Positions 41,281-54,338 of a stretch of DNA of 64,000 nucleotides are shown piece after piece. This stretch comes from Muribaculaceae bacterium (lineage in GTDB: Bacteria; Bacteroidota; Bacteroidia; Bacteroidales; Muribaculaceae): assembly GCA_022509085.1 (NCBI GenBank), contig JAFLTW010000001.1:1-64000 (forward strand), given 5' to 3'. The notes under the pieces are model-generated. The model was not told the origin of the DNA, searched no databases, and worked only from the letters and a program-made list of their open reading frames with translations. The stretch's first letter is position 1; every line of letters starts with the position of its first letter. The position numbers were made by a program, and so were the translations under genes.

Positions 41281-41479
41281 TGTCGTAGACTGATGTATAT
41301 AATTATTTGCAAAGTTAATAAAAAATGTTGATAATTCGAACCTTTTCCATGCAAATCACTTGCCGATAAATTGCAGGAAGGGGGGCCTACCAGATGTAAA
41401 CCCCTCTTCCCATAGTCTCTATATTGTTTAAGGTTTCTTTGCGTGCTTATTCAAAAGCGTGTATCTATAGAGGTTTGTC

Positions 41480-42058
41480 TTATTCAAAGCGAGTCTCAAC
41501 TACGCTCCAGTCAACTATATCCCAAAGTTTTGCGAGATAGTCTTTTCTGCGGTTCTGGTAATCGAGGTAATATGCATGTTCCCAGACGTCGAACACCAGG
41601 ATAGGACGCAGACCGGAGGTGAGAGGGTTCTCTGCATTCTTGGCAGCCGTTATCACCAGGCCACCCTTATCATCTACCGAGAGCCATACCCAGCCGCTAC
41701 CGAAAATGGTTGCACCGGTGTCGACAAATTTCTCCTTGAAGGCATCAAAAGTACCAAACTGGCTCTCAATCTGTTTCAGAAGCGATCCGCCGGGAGTCTT
41801 CTTCCCTCCGGGAAGGAACTGCATGAAATAGAAGATATGGTTCCAGGCCTGCGAGGCGTTGTTGAATACTTTTCCGTCGCTCTTGACGATGATTTCTTCA
41901 AGCGGCATTTCCTGGAATTCCGTTCCTTCAATAAGACTGTTGAGAGTGTCAATATATGCCTGCTCATGTTTGCCCCAGTGGAAGCTGATGGTCTCGGCTG
42001 AGATTACAGGAGCCAACGCATCGGGTGCATACGGAAGTTCGGGTTTTGTGAAAATCAT
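41480..42058 (-). CDS. sodB: Fe/Mn superoxide dismutase
   Basis: LPYAPDALAPVISAETISFHWGKH; GSGWVWLS; DVWEHAYYLDYQNRRKDYL. Confidence 0.97.
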   Translation of the reverse strand: MIFTKPELPYAPDALAPVISAETISFHWGKHEQAYIDTLNSLIEGTEFQEMPLEEIIVKSDGKVFNNASQAWNHIFYFMQFLPGGKKTPGGSLLKQIESQFGTFDAFKEKFVDTGATIFGSGWVWLSVDDKGGLVITAAKNAENPLTSGLRPILVFDVWEHAYYLDYQNRRKDYLAKLWDIVDWSVVETRFE

Positions 42059-42126
42059 AATACTAAAGTTAAGCCAATGTTATAAGATTTACTTCAACTA
42101 TTATAACAATCGGATATTAAAATTGT

Positions 42127-45795
<3,669 letters not shown>

Positions 45796-45796
45796 C

Positions 45797-46429
45797 CTAC
45801 TCGTCGATGGGAAGCTCGGCTAAAAACTTCTTTGTTGCTTCCTTAATATCCGTTGCATTGGCAATGGAGCCACTCACGGCTATGCCATTCATGCCGATCT
45901 CAAGCAAGGGCTTCACATCCTCAAGTTTGATGCCGCCTACCGCCACACAGATGGTCTGTAACCCTTCATCTTTTGCCCTGAGCATAATCTCCGCAAGGCC
46001 TTCCAGCCCCAGAACGGGAGCAAGATCTTTTTTTGTGGCGGTATGGGCAAACGGACCGACTCCGACATAGTCGATGTCCATACCTTTATAGCCTGCCAAT
46101 TCATCGAAACTATGAGCCGTCACACCGATAATGGCACTCGGGCCCAGAATCTGCCGAGCCTCAAGCGGGCTCATATCCTTCAGCCCGAGATGGACGCCTG
46201 CAACTCCCTGCTCGCCGAGTTCCTTAACCAGGTTTACACGGTCGTTGATGATTATGGTGGTGTCCGTCTCCCTTGCTTTATCCTTTATTACATCAAAAAG
46301 TTTTCTGATATCGTCGTCGGAGGCCTCTTTAAGGCGAATCTGCACCCAACGGCATCCACCCTCTATGGCCTCAAGAATCTGCCTGGAGGGTGCCACTGAA
46401 GAATTTTCGTTAGTGATAAACTGTAACAT
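45797..46429 (-). CDS. thiE: Thiamine-phosphate synthase ThiE
   Basis: [58 protein letters not shown]. Confidence 0.96.
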   Translation of the reverse strand: MLQFITNENSSVAPSRQILEAIEGGCRWVQIRLKEASDDDIRKLFDVIKDKARETDTTIIINDRVNLVKELGEQGVAGVHLGLKDMSPLEARQILGPSAIIGVTAHSFDELAGYKGMDIDYVGVGPFAHTATKKDLAPVLGLEGLAEIMLRAKDEGLQTICVAVGGIKLEDVKPLLEIGMNGIAVSGSIANATDIKEATKKFLAELPIDE

Positions 46430-46431
46430 AC

Positions 46432-47043
46432 TTATATGTAGTGCTTTATTGAGTTTCTTTCCAGTAAAATTTCATTAACCTTATCCTGAAGGCTTGAATT
46501 GGAACTCCAAAGGTAACCCAAAAGTGCGGCACCTGCAAATTTTGTGTCAAATAATTTTTTAAAAAATTGAGGTTTTACGCCTCCCAATGCTATTACCCTT
46601 CGCTTCCTGACCGCTGATCTCACTGAATCGTTATCGATATCAAAACTTGAGGCATAGCCGGGTTTTGAAATGGAGTCGAAGATGGGTGAGAGGAATGAAT
46701 ATTCAAGATTTTCTTCGTCGGTAGCAAGCAGTTCGTCAAGACTATGACAACTGCGGCTCACAGCGGGGGCAAAGATGGCGGTACTTTCTGTCTTGCGGTG
46801 CACCCCCCTAAGGCTAAACTCGCCAAAAAGATTGAAATGAGAATGAAGCATCAGGCGCCCGTGAAGTCGGGAAGGGATGGCTTTCAACAAACCTCTTACA
46901 TAAGACTCTTCGGCATCCGGTTTTCTGATATGGAAGATATCGATGGCTCCTGAATCGAAATATAGTTTTATTGCTTCGGCTTCCTCACCGGAAAGGGGGA
47001 GTGGACCCGGAAGTGTAAACCCTATGATGGAGAATTCAGCCAC
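46432..47043 (-). CDS. ThiE/TenI-like paralogue
   Basis: FHIRKPDAEE, YSFLSPIFDSISKPGY, VIALGGVKPQF; lacks canonical GVHLGxxD. Confidence 0.8.
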   Translation of the reverse strand: MAEFSIIGFTLPGPLPLSGEEAEAIKLYFDSGAIDIFHIRKPDAEESYVRGLLKAIPSRLHGRLMLHSHFNLFGEFSLRGVHRKTESTAIFAPAVSRSCHSLDELLATDEENLEYSFLSPIFDSISKPGYASSFDIDNDSVRSAVRKRRVIALGGVKPQFFKKLFDTKFAGAALLGYLWSSNSSLQDKVNEILLERNSIKHYI

Positions 47044-47239
47044 CGTAAGCCGCAGAAATTATGGTAACCCTGTCGTCAGGCTGAAGGGATACCGAGTCCC
47101 AGTTGCGGGCAACTATCAGACGGTTGTTGACCCCCACGCCGGTGCCCGTGCGTTTTATGTCAAGATAATCGAGAAGGTTTCCGACTGTCCTGACATTGTC
47201 CGGGATTTCCCTGTATTCGGAATTAACGTAAATATTCAT
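47036..47239 (-). CDS. thiS: Sulfur carrier protein ThiS
   Basis: 67 aa; GVNNRLIVARNWDSVSLQPDDRVTIISAAYGG with C-terminal GG. Confidence 0.96.
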   Translation of the reverse strand: MNIYVNSEYREIPDNVRTVGNLLDYLDIKRTGTGVGVNNRLIVARNWDSVSLQPDDRVTIISAAYGG

Positions 47240-47284
47240 AGACGGGATGTGAAGAAAATTGTAAAGTGGAGGGAAAAGTAAAAA

Positions 47285-48157
47285 TCATATTAAAGCCGGT
47301 CCGTAATTTCCGTTAGTCAACCGGTATCCGGCAGCTTCTTTCAAAGCCTCATGGGTAAAGTCTATGGCGTGGCGAACGGCTGACTGGATATCGGGGTTCT
47401 TCGCCAAATGGCATGCGATGGCCGATGAGAGTATGCATCCGGAGCCATGAGTGTTTCGGGTGTCGATTCTCTTGTTGCGGAACTCTTTGCAAGCCAGAAT
47501 TCCATCCTCTTCCGGTGGAGGCGGGAGAATGCCTGAATGGTCGAAAGTGGAGGAATGATTGAAGTTGATCGAAGGGAAAGCTGTAGAGGGTAAATGGTCG
47601 GCCGAGTTAAAGTTATGGAAGAATAGAGTGTCGACAGAATCTTTACCCTCTGCGTCGCCTCCTGTTACGAGCAATGCCTCGCAGAGCGACTGCAGCGGCA
47701 TGCAGGCTATACGTTCAAGAATTTCCTTTTCCCTGATATTGGGAGTGGCTATCGTGACGATGGGAAAGAGTAGCTCGAGTATATCCCTTACAAGATCCTC
47801 ATCTTCCTTCCCGGGAAGCAGAGTTGGACGGATCACAGGATCTAGCACTACGTTTTGGAGCTGGTAAGACTCCAGGACTTCGGCCACGGCCACAACAGCC
47901 TCTCTTGAGGCAAGCAGCCCGATTTTGACGGCATCCGGACGCAGGTCTTCAAGCACACTTCTGAGCTCGGCCCGGATTTGGTCGGCGGGAACAGGCCAGA
48001 TCCCCGTTACCTCCGAAGAGTTCTGCGCCGTGATGGCAGTGATAACGCTGCAGGGATAGAGCCCAAGCCTTATAGCCGTCTTGACATCGGCCTGGATTCC
48101 GGCGCCTCCACTCGGGTCGCTCCCCCCGATGGTAAGGAATACTTTCTTTTGCTTCAT
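47285..48157 (-). CDS. thiD: Hydroxymethylpyrimidine (phosphate) kinase ThiD
   Basis: FLTIGGSDPSGGAGIQADVKTAIRLGLYPCSVITAITAQNS; THGSGCILSSAIACHLA. Confidence 0.96.
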   Translation of the reverse strand: MKQKKVFLTIGGSDPSGGAGIQADVKTAIRLGLYPCSVITAITAQNSSEVTGIWPVPADQIRAELRSVLEDLRPDAVKIGLLASREAVVAVAEVLESYQLQNVVLDPVIRPTLLPGKEDEDLVRDILELLFPIVTIATPNIREKEILERIACMPLQSLCEALLVTGGDAEGKDSVDTLFFHNFNSADHLPSTAFPSINFNHSSTFDHSGILPPPPEEDGILACKEFRNKRIDTRNTHGSGCILSSAIACHLAKNPDIQSAVRHAIDFTHEALKEAAGYRLTNGNYGPALI

Positions 48158-48867
48158 GAAAGGTCGGAAGCTATGATGTCGTGACACTGTGAGAGGAGTT
48201 CGCGTGTGTTGAATCCCCGTTCTCCCGGCTCAATGGGCGTATGAATGGTCAGAATTATTTTCCCTGCTCGGGGAAAATACGTGTTTCGAGGCATGATGTT
48301 GTAGGCTCCCTGAATAGAGAGAGGCACGACTGGGAGCCGGAATTCACCGGCGAGCATGAAGGCACCTCTCTTGAAGCTCCCCAGCTCACCCGTCTTGGTG
48401 CGGGTGCCCTCCGGGAAGATCACCAGACTCATGCCGTCCTTAAGCTGGTGGCGGGCGTCTTCAATCGTCTCGCGGATAGACTGCAGCGAGTTGCTGTCGA
48501 CGAACACGTGACCCGAGCGGCGGCATGCATACCCTACGAAAGCAATCTTCTCGAGGCTCTTCTTCATGAGCCATTTGAAGTTATGGTTCAGATAGCCATA
48601 AATAGCCCAGATGTCGAACGCCCCCTGATGATTGGAAACGAAAATATAGCTCGTCTTGGGATCGATGTTCTCCCGGCCGCGCACCTCCACCTTCACCCAG
48701 GCGAGAGCGCAAACGATACGGCTCCAGATATGAGCCGGCCAGTAGCCCCAAAAACGATTACCCCCGAAAGCTGTGGCAATGATGGTCACTACAGCCGTCA
48801 GGAAAGTAATCAGTATGAATAGGGGAGCCGCTATGAAAATCAGATAGATTTTTCTGAGAAATCCCAT
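48154..48867 (-). CDS. plsC: 1-acyl-sn-glycerol-3-phosphate acyltransferase
   Basis: VSNHQGAFDIWAIYG; FPEGTRTKTGELGSFKRGAF. Confidence 0.95.
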   Translation of the reverse strand: MGFLRKIYLIFIAAPLFILITFLTAVVTIIATAFGGNRFWGYWPAHIWSRIVCALAWVKVEVRGRENIDPKTSYIFVSNHQGAFDIWAIYGYLNHNFKWLMKKSLEKIAFVGYACRRSGHVFVDSNSLQSIRETIEDARHQLKDGMSLVIFPEGTRTKTGELGSFKRGAFMLAGEFRLPVVPLSIQGAYNIMPRNTYFPRAGKIILTIHTPIEPGERGFNTRELLSQCHDIIASDLS

Positions 48868-48877
48868 ATTTAAAATA

Positions 48878-49582
48878 TTATTCTGCGTCAGGAACCGGTG
48901 CTATAAGCTTATAGCCCTTTCCGTGGATATTGATGATTTCGATGTCGGGATCGTCTTTAAGAAGTTTGCGGAGCTTGGTGATATAGACGTCCATGCTCCG
49001 GGCATTGAAGTAGTTGTCGTCGGTCCAGATCGACTTCAGAGCGAAGTTGCGTTCCAGGATCTCGTTGACATGGCTGCAGAGAAGGGCCAGGAGCTCACAC
49101 TCCTTTGTGGTGAGTTTCTGCATCTTGCCATCGGCCACGAGCACCTGTTTCTGGGTGTCGAAGGTGTATTTGCCGATGCGGAACACTGTGACTTCCTTCT
49201 CCTTCTTGCCGTGAACACGGCGCAGGATGGCATGGATGCGTAGCACGAGTTCCTCCATGGCAAAGGGTTTGGTCAGATAGTCGTCGGCACCGATTTTGAA
49301 CCCTTCGTATACGTCGTCTTTCAGAGACTTTGCCGTAAGGAAAATGATGGGCACGTCGGCGCTCAGGTTCTTGATCTCCTGTGCCAGTGTGAAACCGTCT
49401 TTCTTCGGCATCATCACATCGAGCACACAAAGGTCGTACTGCCCTTTAAGAAAGGCGTCATATCCTTTTTCCCCGTCAGGGAAAAGGTCTGCGTCGAATC
49501 CCTTCGCCTGCAGGAATTCCCTCAGCAGCGTTCCGAGATTCTCGTCGTCTTCGCAGAGTAAGATTTTAAGTTTCTGTTCCAT
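48878..49582 (-). CDS. rprY: OmpR-family response regulator (RprY-like)
   Basis: ILLCEDDENLGTLLREFLQAKGFDADLFPDGEKGY...LDVMMPKKDGFTLA; Trans_Reg_C domain. Confidence 0.92.
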   Translation of the reverse strand: MEQKLKILLCEDDENLGTLLREFLQAKGFDADLFPDGEKGYDAFLKGQYDLCVLDVMMPKKDGFTLAQEIKNLSADVPIIFLTAKSLKDDVYEGFKIGADDYLTKPFAMEELVLRIHAILRRVHGKKEKEVTVFRIGKYTFDTQKQVLVADGKMQKLTTKECELLALLCSHVNEILERNFALKSIWTDDNYFNARSMDVYITKLRKLLKDDPDIEIINIHGKGYKLIAPVPDAE

Positions 49583-49620
49583 AACTTTATGCTTTTCATT
49601 ATTCAGATTTAAGTGCTGTC

Positions 49621-51108
49621 TTATCTTGGCAGAGAGGCTTCCGAAAGTGGGAAAATGAGTTTCAGTTCTGTCCATTTGCCTATCTCACTTTCTGCGGTCA
49701 CCTCCCCGTTGAAGAGAGACATCATCTTCTTGACATAAGCAAGACCCAGGCCGAAACCCTTTACGTCGTGGCGGTTGCCGGTATGCACTCGGTAAAACCT
49801 CTCGAAAATATGTTTCAAATCATCCTTTTTAATTCCTATACCATTGTCTTTGACTGAGATTTCCAGTCGGTTTTTCGAAAGGTCGCGTGTTGTAACAGTA
49901 AGAACCGGAGGCACATCTTCCTTCCTATACTTCAATGCATTTTCCAAAAGATTGTTGATAATATTTGTAAACTGCATCTCGTCTACATATATAACATCGT
50001 TTGAGGCATTAAGGTTGCAATCAAGCGTGCCTCCATCCTTGTTCAAACGTAGTTTGAAATTATTTGCAACGGATGAGATCACGCTGTTGGCATGCACCTC
50101 GCTAAACTTAAGGGCCGTCTCGGAGGTGGAGTCGTCGAATACCGAGAGCTGGAGCACCTTGTCTACCTGAAACTTCAATCGCTTTGACTCCTCAACGATG
50201 ACGTTGGCGATATGTTTGAGCATGGTCGGCGACTTCGTCACTGCCTCGTCTCCAAGCATTTGGCCGGCCAAAGAAATCGATGAAATGGGCGTTTTAAGCT
50301 CGTGTGTCATGTTGCTGATGAAGTCTGACTTCATTTCCGTAATCTTCTTTTGCCTCATGATCATCACGATGGTATAGATGAAAATGAAGAGAAGGATGAT
50401 ACTGAGCGCGAGCGTCGGGATAATGAAGCGCACCGAAGAGTAGATATATTTGTGTTTCGTGGGAAACATCACCAGCAGTTTATAGGTCTGGTTGGAGTTG
50501 GGGAAGAGTACGTCGGAATATACGTTTTCTCCGTTTTCCATCGAGAATCCTTCGTCGGCATAGATTATGTGGTTGGTATTGTCGGCGAGAGCAAATCTGA
50601 AGGGAAGTTCAATACCGTTTGCGGCCAGTTCCGCCTCAAGCGATGACGTGATAAGCGCGGAGTCGGCCCGTTCGAAAAGCGGTCGGCTACCGGCATCAGA
50701 CATGATGGTGAGCACGAGTTCCTCAAGCAGTCCTTTCTGATATAGATACTGTTCCCTGACGGCGTTCTGCAACTCCATGTATCGCTCGCTCATAGGCTGC
50801 ACAGGGTATGAGTCCGAACCGTAAAGGTTACGACGAGTCTTTACACGCAGGTCGAAGGTGGTAGAGGGTGAGGAAAGTGTCGGCTCCGTGCTGGCCTCGA
50901 TGATGCTTACGTCTTCCTCCAGGAATTGAAGCGCTTCCTGGCGTTCAAGGAAGCCGGATGTGGAATGAAGAGAACGCATCACACCCTCAGAGAATTGCCC
51001 CTCCCTCATCTTCACCATATTGTCCATATAAGAGATCTGGAAATATAGCAAAACGAAGAATGTGATGGACATCACAACAATCAAAAGGGTTATCAATGAT
51101 TTCTTCAT
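49621..51108 (-). CDS. rprX: Sensor histidine kinase (RprX-like)
   Basis: MTHELKTPISSISLAGQML H-box; VKDNGIGIKKDDLKHIFERFYRVHTG. Confidence 0.92.
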   Translation of the reverse strand: MKKSLITLLIVVMSITFFVLLYFQISYMDNMVKMREGQFSEGVMRSLHSTSGFLERQEALQFLEEDVSIIEASTEPTLSSPSTTFDLRVKTRRNLYGSDSYPVQPMSERYMELQNAVREQYLYQKGLLEELVLTIMSDAGSRPLFERADSALITSSLEAELAANGIELPFRFALADNTNHIIYADEGFSMENGENVYSDVLFPNSNQTYKLLVMFPTKHKYIYSSVRFIIPTLALSIILLFIFIYTIVMIMRQKKITEMKSDFISNMTHELKTPISSISLAGQMLGDEAVTKSPTMLKHIANVIVEESKRLKFQVDKVLQLSVFDDSTSETALKFSEVHANSVISSVANNFKLRLNKDGGTLDCNLNASNDVIYVDEMQFTNIINNLLENALKYRKEDVPPVLTVTTRDLSKNRLEISVKDNGIGIKKDDLKHIFERFYRVHTGNRHDVKGFGLGLAYVKKMMSLFNGEVTAESEIGKWTELKLIFPLSEASLPR

Positions 51109-51242
51109 TTCCTACTATTCTTTAAGCTATAACAACTTTTAACGCTCTTTAGTTTATTTTAAAAGAGCGTAGCGGGTCTGATTATCGCTTGTATTTACAT
51201 AGTTTTATAATATCTCAGTGGATGGTTTCGTTTTATTTTAAT

Positions 51243-52427
51243 ATGAAATCTGTTGTTAAGATAGCTTTTTACTGCTTAAGTTTAATCCTGAGCGGTGTAT
51301 TCGTCTCATGTAGCAGCAGCGACGAACCCGATAAAAATCTCCCTGCCGAGAAGGAAAGGCTAATACTGCTCTACGCCATAGCCGCCAACAATCTGGAAAA
51401 CAACCTGAAATCAGATTTACGGGAGATCCTCGACTCAGCTTCGGTATATAATCTCCGCAACAACACACTTCTGGTTTATTCGGTAGTGAATACCGGAGAA
51501 TGTGTGCTCCAGCAACTGAAGAAAGACGGCAGTGGGAAGGCTTATTTCGAAACCATAAAGGAATATCCCGAGCTCCCTCTATCCACAGACCCTGAAAGGA
51601 TTAGGGAAGTGATGGAATATGTGGATGAAAACTTCGATTACAGCAACAAAGGCCTGATTTTATGGAGCCATTCCGACGCATGGCTTCCATGGTTTCTCGG
51701 TTCGAATCCCGACATGGACAAACGTCGTTCGTTCGGGCTTGACAACTTTGAGGGGGGTACTTACAAAACCAACATCGGCGAGCTGGCTGAGGCCATTCCG
51801 GCCGGTATGTTCGACTTCATATGGTTCGACTGCTGCTATATGGCGAATATCGAGACGCTATATCAGTTGAGAGACAAGACTAAGACCATTGTTGCATCAG
51901 TATTGGAGATTTATATGGACGGTATGCCATACGACATCACCATGCCCAAACTCCTCAGAAAGAATCCTGACCTTACCGCAGCGGCCCGAGCGTTCTTCGA
52001 CTATTACAATGCGCCCAACCGCTCCATAGCCGTGTCGATAAGTGTGATAGATACGAAATATCTTCAGGATCTCGCATATGCTGCAGGCGACATCGTAAAG
52101 AATGCGACACCACCCTCGTCGGTAAAGGATGTGCAGGATTATTCGCGTTGTACCGTCACTATGAACGGTATAAGGACGCACATGGGATTCTACGACATGA
52201 AGCAACTACTCGAGAGCTTTCAGGGAGTTGACCTTCAGATGAGCAGAAATCTCGATGAAGCCTTCAAAAAAGCCGTTACAGCCAAATGGATCTCCAACTA
52301 CGACTTCAGTCGCAAACCTATAAACCAGACCAACTATTCAGGCCTCAGCATGTCAGCCTTCTGGAGTCTCGACCAGACCTACGGTGACTTCTACGGCAGT
52401 TTGGAATGGGCTGAGGCAATAAATTGA
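51243..52427 (+). CDS. Clostripain-related (C11) cysteine peptidase, lipoprotein
   Basis: Lipobox FVSCSSS; GLILWSHSDAWLPW; FDFIWFDCCYMANIETLYQLRDKT. Confidence 0.9.
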   Translation: MKSVVKIAFYCLSLILSGVFVSCSSSDEPDKNLPAEKERLILLYAIAANNLENNLKSDLREILDSASVYNLRNNTLLVYSVVNTGECVLQQLKKDGSGKAYFETIKEYPELPLSTDPERIREVMEYVDENFDYSNKGLILWSHSDAWLPWFLGSNPDMDKRRSFGLDNFEGGTYKTNIGELAEAIPAGMFDFIWFDCCYMANIETLYQLRDKTKTIVASVLEIYMDGMPYDITMPKLLRKNPDLTAAARAFFDYYNAPNRSIAVSISVIDTKYLQDLAYAAGDIVKNATPPSSVKDVQDYSRCTVTMNGIRTHMGFYDMKQLLESFQGVDLQMSRNLDEAFKKAVTAKWISNYDFSRKPINQTNYSGLSMSAFWSLDQTYGDFYGSLEWAEAIN

Positions 52428-52431
52428 GAAA

Positions 52432-53541
52432 ATGTTTAGAATCCAGACCGACAACGTATTAATCCCCGACGATCAGGTCTCTACCGCGGAGGGTACATGG
52501 GATAGCCTTAAGGGACTGTCTTTCGACGACGCAATTGCAAAAATTGCCAACAGTCTTGTAGATTTCTCTTTCCGACTGCTCATTGCAATTCTGGTGCTTT
52601 ATGTCGGAAAATTCATCATCAAGCGTATCTATAAGACGATATCGCGGATAATGATTAACCGCAATATCGACTATTCTCTCGTCACGTTTATCCTCTCGCT
52701 CGTCAAGATAGTACTTTACTTTATCCTGATCGTCACCATTGTAGGCATCCTCGGAATTGAGACCAGCTCATTCCTGGCTTTGTTTGCTTCGGCGGGCGTT
52801 GCCATCGGTATGGCATTGAGCGGAACATTGCAGAATTTCGCCGGCGGAGTGCTGATTCTTCTCCTCAAGCCTTATAAGGTAGGCGACTTCATCGAGGCTC
52901 AGGGATACACCGGGAAAGTGAAAGCTATCCAGATATTCCATACGGTCATCAACACCACCGACAACAAGGCAATCATCATTCCTAACGGCTCACTATCCAC
53001 ATCTTCAATCAATAATTACTCACTCGAGTTTTACAGACGCGTCGACTGGACAATAGCCTTGGCCTACGGCACCGACCTCGAGGCCGCTTGCGACGCCATC
53101 AAACAGATTCTTTCAGAAGACAGCCGTATAGTGCAGGGTTTTCTCGCCGACGATTTCAAGCAGCGTTTAGCGGAAAAACAGGAGGAACAGATCTCAGACA
53201 TCATGGAGAGCAATCCTGAATGTGAGGAAGTTCCCGGCCAGAAAATGACATGGTGGCAGCGCTATAAATGCCGTCGAATGCTTAAAAAGCAGAAGCAGCA
53301 GATAGCACAGGTGAAACTTACCAACGAGGAAGCCTCCAACAGTCATATTGACGCCACACCCTTCGCTGAACTTGGAGAACTGGCCGACAGCAGTATAAAC
53401 ATCACCGTAAGGGCGTGGACACTGTCGGAGGATTATTGGGGTGTGTACTTTGATATGAACAAGCGGTTCTATATCGAATTGCCTAAACGTGGATTTGAAT
53501 TCCCCTTCCCGCAGATGGATGTGCATCTGAGCAAGGTGTGA
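52432..53541 (+). CDS. MscS-family mechanosensitive channel
   Basis: LFASAGVAIGMALSGTLQNFAGGVLILLLKPYKVGDFIEAQGYTGKVKAIQIFHT. Confidence 0.95.
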   Translation: MFRIQTDNVLIPDDQVSTAEGTWDSLKGLSFDDAIAKIANSLVDFSFRLLIAILVLYVGKFIIKRIYKTISRIMINRNIDYSLVTFILSLVKIVLYFILIVTIVGILGIETSSFLALFASAGVAIGMALSGTLQNFAGGVLILLLKPYKVGDFIEAQGYTGKVKAIQIFHTVINTTDNKAIIIPNGSLSTSSINNYSLEFYRRVDWTIALAYGTDLEAACDAIKQILSEDSRIVQGFLADDFKQRLAEKQEEQISDIMESNPECEEVPGQKMTWWQRYKCRRMLKKQKQQIAQVKLTNEEASNSHIDATPFAELGELADSSINITVRAWTLSEDYWGVYFDMNKRFYIELPKRGFEFPFPQMDVHLSKV

Positions 53542-53560
53542 GTGCGACTCCCACTTATCC

Positions 53561-54253
53561 TCAGAACGTAAAAGTATCAAAGTTTCCTTTAAGCAGATCG
53601 GCTGTAAAAAGGGAACTTTCTTTGTTTCCGACTCCCACAAGGGTCTTGATAATATTCGAAGCTTGTAGCGAAGCGGCAAGAGCCGCAACCGGGCCTGCAA
53701 TGCCGGCCAAACTGCAAGGCATGAAATCCGAGTCAGTTGCCGGGGCAGGAAAAATGTCGGAATATGCAACGGAACCGGGAACATATTGAAACACCTGTGC
53801 CCTCCATTCAGTAACGCCTGCTATAGAGAGGGGAATTGCCCTGCGCTTACAATAGGAGTCGAGAAGATATGTGGTGGAAGGATTGTCTGCAGCATCGGCA
53901 ATCAGATCAAAATTCCCGTTGTTCTCTTCTAAAAAATCCTTTTTTATGAGTGATGGTATGCATTCAACCTTCACTTGAGAATTAAGCTCTATCATCCTAT
54001 TTGCCAGTAAGTCACATTTCAACTTTCCGGCATCTCCTTCTCGATAGAACACCTGCCTGTGGAGGTTGGAAATGTCTACTGTATCGAAGTCGGCAATGGT
54101 GATATTTCCTACGCCTGCACCGGCAAGACACATGGCTATCGGAGAACCCAAGGCACCGCATCCCACAATCAATACGCGGGCATCGAGAAGCCGCACCTGA
54201 CCTTCTTTCCCAATTTCAGGGAGTCGAATCTGGGGAATATATCGTGTGTCCAT
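53561..54253 (-). CDS. ThiF/HesA/MoeB-family adenylyltransferase
   Basis: RLLDARVLIVGCGALGSPIAMCLAGAGVGNITIADFDTVDISNLHRQVFY. Confidence 0.93.
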   Translation of the reverse strand: MDTRYIPQIRLPEIGKEGQVRLLDARVLIVGCGALGSPIAMCLAGAGVGNITIADFDTVDISNLHRQVFYREGDAGKLKCDLLANRMIELNSQVKVECIPSLIKKDFLEENNGNFDLIADAADNPSTTYLLDSYCKRRAIPLSIAGVTEWRAQVFQYVPGSVAYSDIFPAPATDSDFMPCSLAGIAGPVAALAASLQASNIIKTLVGVGNKESSLFTADLLKGNFDTFTF

Positions 54254-54300
54254 AACTTACCGAAAGACCATAACTTGAGGCAAAATTAACGAAAAATTGT

Positions 54301-54308
54301 TAATTTTG
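54301..54308 (+). promoter_or_regulatory. Promoter -7 box TAATTTTG
   Basis: TAnnTTTG upstream of GH35 gene. Confidence 0.6.
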
Positions 54309-54338
54309 CGTTCTGTGAATTCAAAAATACGCAGATAT

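Noticed and set aside
47240-47284. Possible TPP riboswitch before thiS
   Set aside because: Only 45 bp and no TPP-box sequence elements visible.
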